47,474 bases of DNA from contig JANYKI010000010.1 of NCBI GenBank assembly GCA_025361645.1, forward strand, positions 1 through 47,474, written 5' to 3'. The position numbers and the translations under genes are program-made. Shown one piece after another: positions 43,564-47,474 of the stretch. The stretch's first letter is position 1; each line of letters begins with the position of its first letter. The stretch comes from Methanothrix sp. (GTDB lineage Archaea > Halobacteriota > Methanosarcinia > Methanotrichales > Methanotrichaceae). The notes under the pieces were generated by a model, which saw only the letters and a list, made by a program, of their open reading frames with translations, searched no databases and was not told where the DNA came from.

Positions 43564-44175
43564 CTAGCGGCCGAAGCGTCTCTCCCTTCGCTGGCAGTCG
43601 CGGATGGCACGCAGAAAATCGATCTTTCTCAAATCCAGCCAGTTGACATCGGTAAAATAAAGCTCTGAATAGGCTGCCTGCCAGATCATGAAGTCGCTCA
43701 GTCTCTTTCCGCCCGCCCTTATCACCAGATCAGGCTTCTGGGAAAATCTCAGATGCGATTCTATAGTTTTTTCGTCGATCTGCTCGGGATAAAGAAGCCC
43801 CGTTTCCACGTCCCGGAGAAGACCTCGGAATGCCTCGGCCACCTCGCGCTTGCCTCCATAGCCCAGAGATATTACTACCTTGAGCGGGCCGCCGGAGCCC
43901 GTTTGCTCTACGCCCTCTCTGGTATGCAAGCTGATTTGGGCGGGCGTCGCAGCGAGTAGGGTGGCAATCTTGCGCAGGAGCAGGGGCGCATCATCGTTTA
44001 CATAGAGCATCAGGGAGATAAGACCAATGGATCTGCTCCATTCCAGCAGCTCGGAAAGTCGCACCAGACCATCATCGAATAGATCGCCACAGCTGAGAAC
44101 AACGGCTACACAGCCGGGCAGATTGCTTTTTGCGATCCGCGCTTGCAGGAGATGCTCGTAGAGGCGGTAAATCAT
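43564..44175 (-). CDS. Undecaprenyl diphosphate synthase-family protein lacking motif I
   Basis: 203 residues of the cis-prenyltransferase (UppS) fold. Conserved parts are LVIRAGGKRLSDFMIWQAAYSELYFTDVNW (about 150-180) and the basic end RRERRFGR, with the RxG-type motif. The N-terminal catalytic motif (MDGNxRWA in active enzymes) is replaced by VVLSCGDLFDDG, so the Mg-binding Asp is not in the right setting. This is the pattern of the noncatalytic Nus1/NgBR-type partner of heteromeric cis-prenyltransferases, which is known in Methanosarcina. The catalytic partner is not in the window. The start is ATG 44175. It is divergent from the DUF92 gene. Confidence 0.85.
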   Translation of the reverse strand: MIYRLYEHLLQARIAKSNLPGCVAVVLSCGDLFDDGLVRLSELLEWSRSIGLISLMLYVNDDAPLLLRKIATLLAATPAQISLHTREGVEQTGSGGPLKVVISLGYGGKREVAEAFRGLLRDVETGLLYPEQIDEKTIESHLRFSQKPDLVIRAGGKRLSDFMIWQAAYSELYFTDVNWLDLRKIDFLRAIRDCQRRERRFGR

Positions 44176-44240
44176 AGTTGGTTTTTATTGAATCTTCCAT
44201 AGGCAAAGTATTTTTGCAATGAAAATTGTCATGTAGTTTC

Positions 44241-45446
44241 ATGGAGCGGGAAGATATCGCCCGGATGGCCATCGGACTGATGGTCCTGCTGCTGCCCTAT
44301 GCCGGAGCCTTCACCGTCCTTCCCCTGGCGGTTGTATTCTTCCTGAACCGCGGCTCTCGCCTGCTCTGCGCGTCCCTGGCCATGCTGCTCATCATGAGGC
44401 CGGCGCTTTCCCTCACTGATACCAATCTGCCGCAATATGTCATAGCCATCTCCTTTGTGGCCTCCACCTTTGCCCCTCTCGCCTTCAAGAAGTTCGATTC
44501 CCTGGCGGGCAGCATCATGTATCTGCTCATCAACGTGGGGCTCGGCTATCCCGTCGCGAGCCTGATCTCGGGGGGCAGCCTCTCCTCGGAGAGGATATTG
44601 TTCCTGGTCATCTTGGGAGGGCTGTCCGGCGCCTTTTTGCACCATGTCTCCAAAGAGCGCGACTTCACAGTGCCCTTTGGCACTGCTATGGTGATGTGGC
44701 TTTTTTCCTTCGACTATCCGCTGCCCGAGCTGCCGCGCATTCTGCTCATCTGCATCTTCGCCCTGGTTCTGGGCATCGGTGCTTACTTTGCGAAAGCGGC
44801 GGACTCGGATGCCGTGCTAAGCGAGACCATCGTCTGCCTGCTGGTGATCCTCTTTGCCGGACTCTCCTGGTTTATCCTGCTGCTCGCGTTTTATTTGCTG
44901 GGGGGAGCTTTTACTCGCTATGGATATTCCCAAAAGCATAAGCTTGGCATTGCGCAATCCCATGGAGGCCGTCGCGGCTACAAGAACGTCTACAGCAACA
45001 GCCTGGTGCCTCTTGTTCTGGCCATCTGCTTCGGAGTTTACGGCAATGATGTCTTCATCTTTGCCTTCATTGCCTCGGTGGCTACCGCCAACGGGGATAC
45101 TCTGGCCAGCGAGATTGGCGAGACCAGTCGCTCCAAACCCCGCATGATTACCACGCTTAAAGAGACGGAGCCGGGCGTGGACGGAGGCGTAACGCCCCTG
45201 GGAGAAGCCGCTTCACTTGCCGGAGCCATCATTATCGGTCTATTAGCCACAGGCATGGGAATGGCGGGCGTTTTTGGCATCGTCGTCGCAGCCATTGGCG
45301 GATTCTTGGGCACGAACTTCGACAGCCTTCTCGGGGCAACGCTGCAAAGCCGGGGCATTTTGAGCAACAATGGTGTGAATCTGGTGGCAACGGCCTTCGG
45401 CGCTCTGGTGGGGGGCGCCCTCTGGTATATTCTACAAATTATTTAG
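44241..45446 (+). CDS. DUF92 (TIGR00297) integral membrane protein
   Basis: 401 residues with about ten membrane segments. The DUF92 signature IASVATANGDTLASEIGE lies about 277-294, and the end GFLGTNFDSLLGATLQ then GILSNNGVNLVATAFG is typical. Plant DUF92 member VTE6 is a phytyl-phosphate kinase, so an isoprenoid-phosphate kinase role is possible here, but not shown. ATG 44241 (MEREDIARMAIG) is used; an upstream TTG at 44226 has no ribosome site. aroE follows eight bases later, so the two are one operon. Confidence 0.88.
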   Translation: MEREDIARMAIGLMVLLLPYAGAFTVLPLAVVFFLNRGSRLLCASLAMLLIMRPALSLTDTNLPQYVIAISFVASTFAPLAFKKFDSLAGSIMYLLINVGLGYPVASLISGGSLSSERILFLVILGGLSGAFLHHVSKERDFTVPFGTAMVMWLFSFDYPLPELPRILLICIFALVLGIGAYFAKAADSDAVLSETIVCLLVILFAGLSWFILLLAFYLLGGAFTRYGYSQKHKLGIAQSHGGRRGYKNVYSNSLVPLVLAICFGVYGNDVFIFAFIASVATANGDTLASEIGETSRSKPRMITTLKETEPGVDGGVTPLGEAASLAGAIIIGLLATGMGMAGVFGIVVAAIGGFLGTNFDSLLGATLQSRGILSNNGVNLVATAFGALVGGALWYILQII

Positions 45447-45454
45447 GATTGATT

Positions 45455-46282
45455 ATGAAAATATTCGGAATCTTTGGCGACCCAATAGAGCACAGCCTCT
45501 CTCCCGCCATGCAAAACGCTGCCCTGAGGGCGCTGGGTGAAAATGCCTGCTACCATGCCTTTCGCGTTGCACAGGAGGATCTGGGAGATGCCCTTATGGG
45601 GGCCGCTGCCATGGGCTTTGCCGGACTGAATCTGACCATTCCGCTCAAGGAAAAGGCGCTGGAGCTGGATTTCTTGCAGCCCGATCCTCTCGCCAAGGCT
45701 ATCGGCGCTGTGAACACAGTGAGCTTCGGCCCAAAGGGCATGGCGGGCTACAACACAGACGGATGGGGCGCGCTTTTGGCACTACAGGATGCGGGCGTTA
45801 AAATCAGGGGCAAGAATGTGCTGATAGTCGGCGCAGGTGGCGCGGGAAGGGCTATTGCCTACACTTTAGCGCAGGAAGGGGCGGAGATCACCATTGCGAA
45901 CCGCAGCCTGAAGAGGGCAGAAGAGCTGGCGGCTTGTGTGGGTGCCATGGGCTTTTGCCTTTGCGACCTCGGAAGGCTCGTCCCTCTGGCGGACATAATA
46001 ATAAACTGCACATCGGTGGGCATGCGCGAGGGGGACGCCAGGCTGCTGGAGGGCAGGCTCTTGCAAAGCCATCAGGCAGTCTTTGATATCGTCTACAACC
46101 GGAAGACAGAGCTGCTCCAGGATGCCCGCGCCGCCGGGGCGGTGGCCGTCGATGGGGTGATGATGCTGGTCTATCAGGGAGCCAAGGCTCTGGAGATCTG
46201 GACAGGCAAAGAGGCTCCTGTAGATGTGATGGAGAGGGCGGTTCGCGAGGCTCTGGCGGCCAGGCGGGCTGGAAAGGGCTGA
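45455..46282 (+). CDS. aroE: Shikimate dehydrogenase
   Basis: 275-residue NADP-dependent enzyme reducing 3-dehydroshikimate to shikimate. IFGIFGDPIEHSLSPAMQNAA binds the substrate; LNLTIPLKEKA contains the catalytic Lys; GAVNTV and GYNTDGWGAL carry the partner Asn and Asp; GAGGAGRAIAY is the NADP loop. NRSLKRAEEL fits NADP. VDGVMMLVYQGAKALEIWTG ends the domain. The start is ATG 45455 rather than TTG 45449. Second gene behind DUF92. Confidence 0.94.
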   Translation: MKIFGIFGDPIEHSLSPAMQNAALRALGENACYHAFRVAQEDLGDALMGAAAMGFAGLNLTIPLKEKALELDFLQPDPLAKAIGAVNTVSFGPKGMAGYNTDGWGALLALQDAGVKIRGKNVLIVGAGGAGRAIAYTLAQEGAEITIANRSLKRAEELAACVGAMGFCLCDLGRLVPLADIIINCTSVGMREGDARLLEGRLLQSHQAVFDIVYNRKTELLQDARAAGAVAVDGVMMLVYQGAKALEIWTGKEAPVDVMERAVREALAARRAGKG

Positions 46283-46507
46283 AAAGAGGCACGCTTATGC
46301 GAAATGCATGGCTGGAATCAAGTCAGAGCAATGCAACGAAAGCGTCCTGCTGGATCGGCTGCTTCTCGCCCCATTTCCGAGATCGATCTTAGGAAGATTG
46401 TATTGTATATAAAGCAGGCAGCGATTAGACAAAATAACAGGGCAATTTTTTACTGTATCTTTGAGAGATCTCCGTAGCCAGAGGATCTACCCCAAAAGTT
46501 TTTCTTC

Positions 46508-46523
46508 CGAGATCCCAATCTCG
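46508..46523 (+). promoter_or_regulatory. Perfect hairpin before the lysozyme gene
   Basis: CGAGAT-CCCA-ATCTCG forms a perfect 6-bp stem and 4-base loop, 15 bases before the AGGG ribosome site of the lysozyme. A TATA-like TATATAAAG (about 46406-46414) lies upstream. The rest of 46283-46546 shows no gene. It might modulate lysozyme translation. Confidence 0.35.
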
Positions 46524-46546
46524 AAGCAAGACAAATGAGGGATCAC

Positions 46547-47335
46547 ATGGTAAACGGACATTGTTTGGCAATATTGATATCTTTGGTTATAGCCACCTCA
46601 ACAACTGCAATTGCACAAGGTGGTTACTCTGTAAGCGCAGATGGGCTTAATTTTATCGCAGAACATGAAGGAATTGAGTACAATTTATATAATGACCCTG
46701 CGGGTCATTGCACTATTGGAATTGGACATCTGGTACATAAAGGGAATTGTGATGGAACAGATCCTAGCGAGCAAGAATTCCTTGAAGGCATTACCAAAGA
46801 TCAAGCACAAGAGCTTCTTAGGGCTGATGTAGCAATTGCAGAACAAGACGTAAATTCGCAAGTGACTGTACCATTAACACAAGCTCAGTTTGATGCTCTT
46901 GTTTCCTTTGCCTATAACTTAGGAGGAAGTAACTTGGCAACTATGCTACGTGATTCTGGTTTAAATGAAGGCAATTATGATGCGGTTCCTACAGAGTTAA
47001 ATCGATATGTCTATGGAGGTGGAGAAGTTTTACCTGGCCTTGTTACACGTCGCAGTGACGAAGGAACTCTATTCCAAAGTGAAGGTAACCCAGAACCAGT
47101 ATCTCCCAGCTACCAAGGCTCCAATACCCTGGGTGAAAGGGTAGTGACAACCCAAGGCTTACATGTTAGATCTGATCCGGGAACCAGCTCTAATGTTATA
47201 ACCACTGAGGCCGCAGGAACAACGGGTACTATCACAAGTGGTCCTATCTTCCAAGACGACTATTGGTGGTGGCAAGTGAGCTTTGATGATGGTACCATAG
47301 GGTGGTCTGCCGAAAACTGGCTTGGCTTAGCTTAG
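46547..47335 (+). CDS. Exported GH24 (T4-type) lysozyme with SH3b domain
   Basis: 262 residues. Signal peptide (VNGHCLAILISLVIATSTTAIAQ) exports it. The lysozyme domain has the T4L catalytic arrangement in order: Glu in EHEGIEYNLYND (about 41), Asp in YNDPAGHCTIG (50) and Thr (56), then GIGHLV and FDALVSFAYNLG. The C-terminal part (about 195-262) is a bacterial-type SH3 domain: VVTTQGLHVRSDPGTSSN, WWWQVSFDDGTIGWSAENWL. Its target, peptidoglycan, is absent from archaea, so it should act on bacteria. ATG 46547 has AGGG five bases upstream; ATG 46535 would add four residues. AT-rich composition differs from the aroE side, and an IS fragment lies downstream, which favours lateral acquisition. Confidence 0.85.
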   Translation: MVNGHCLAILISLVIATSTTAIAQGGYSVSADGLNFIAEHEGIEYNLYNDPAGHCTIGIGHLVHKGNCDGTDPSEQEFLEGITKDQAQELLRADVAIAEQDVNSQVTVPLTQAQFDALVSFAYNLGGSNLATMLRDSGLNEGNYDAVPTELNRYVYGGGEVLPGLVTRRSDEGTLFQSEGNPEPVSPSYQGSNTLGERVVTTQGLHVRSDPGTSSNVITTEAAGTTGTITSGPIFQDDYWWWQVSFDDGTIGWSAENWLGLA

Positions 47336-47393
47336 TAATTGTAACGAAATAAACTAGGTAATTTTTTATATTAGAAGTGCTCTATTAAGTCGT

Positions 47394-47474
47394 ATGGATC
47401 AATTGAGCGAAATAAAAAGTAGATATAACTTAATCAAACCATTTTTTAATGAAAAGGCAAGACGATTATTTCTT
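47394..47474 (+). mobile_element. Start of an ISAzo13-like transposase (truncated by the window)
   Basis: From ATG 47394, 27 codons remain open to the window edge. They read MDQLSEIKSRYNLIKPFFNEKARRLF when split at its two halves, which resembles the N terminus of ISAzo13-family transposases (IxxRYxLxxPxLxExxRRLWAAAEA). No inverted repeat can be confirmed in the 58 bases after the lysozyme. Based on a short match only. Confidence 0.5.

Noticed and set aside
1-47474. CRISPR array, rRNA genes, selenocysteine elements
   Set aside because: I saw no regularly spaced direct repeats, no rRNA-like sequence, and fdhA uses Cys rather than an in-frame TGA.

Overview
The window reads as a chromosomal segment of a methanogenic archaeon. 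The markers are an archaeal initiator tRNA, ribosomal protein S3ae, a two-AAA-domain CDC48/VAT ATPase, MptA-type GTP cyclohydrolase, KptA, DUF92, ferredoxin-dependent 2-oxoacid oxidoreductase and many TTG/GTG starts behind strong GGAGG-type ribosome binding sites. The overall style (Methanosarcinales-like proteins, large secreted Ig-like proteins, catalase) makes a Methanothrix (Methanosaeta)-like organism my best guess. That is inference, not proof.

Layout. 1-6.2 kb: the start of an unknown gene at the left edge, an orphan formate-dehydrogenase alpha subunit, then an accessory patch with a HicB/HicA toxin-antitoxin pair between GC-rich repeat elements, a helicase that has lost its N-terminal ATPase half, and a decayed duplicate of a fumarylacetoacetate-hydrolase (FAH) gene. 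6.2-14.9 kb: mostly housekeeping: acylphosphatase/coiled-coil protein, FAH hydrolase, PyrK-PyrD, CDC48, a P5C-reductase-like protein, initiator tRNA, RNase HII and a PLP aminotransferase. 15.0-22.6 kb: the most unusual part, a tightly packed four-gene operon. It encodes a 1,222-residue secreted protein with three ~212-residue repeats, a membrane-anchored Gly-rich surface protein, a small multi-pass membrane protein and a divergent tubulin/FtsZ-superfamily GTPase. I propose it as a trans-envelope cytoskeletal system. 22.6-26.4 kb: redox and stress genes (catalase, exported thioredoxin-like protein, TlpA-CcdA fusion). 26.4-29.8 kb: a second accessory patch with a tandem CCHC mini-protein between direct GC-rich repeats, and a P2-type ATPase with a minisatellite in its N domain.

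29.8-34.8 kb: a catabolic-looking operon on the minus strand. It runs XRE-cupin regulator, acyl-CoA synthetase fused to a 2[4Fe-4S] ferredoxin, 2-oxoacid:ferredoxin oxidoreductase alpha, then a beta-gamma fusion. Together these could interconvert an organic acid, its acyl-CoA and a 2-oxo acid at the expense of reduced ferredoxin. 35-41.6 kb: mostly lineage-specific exported or unknown proteins (rhodanese, Ser-rich membrane protein, lipoprotein, twin Trp-rich domain protein) around rps3ae. 41.6-46.3 kb: cofactor, lipid and aromatic biosynthesis (mptA, kptA, UppS-like subunit, DUF92, aroE). 46.5 kb to the end: an AT-rich exported GH24 lysozyme next to what looks like the first 27 codons of an ISAzo13-like transposase, which points to lateral acquisition.
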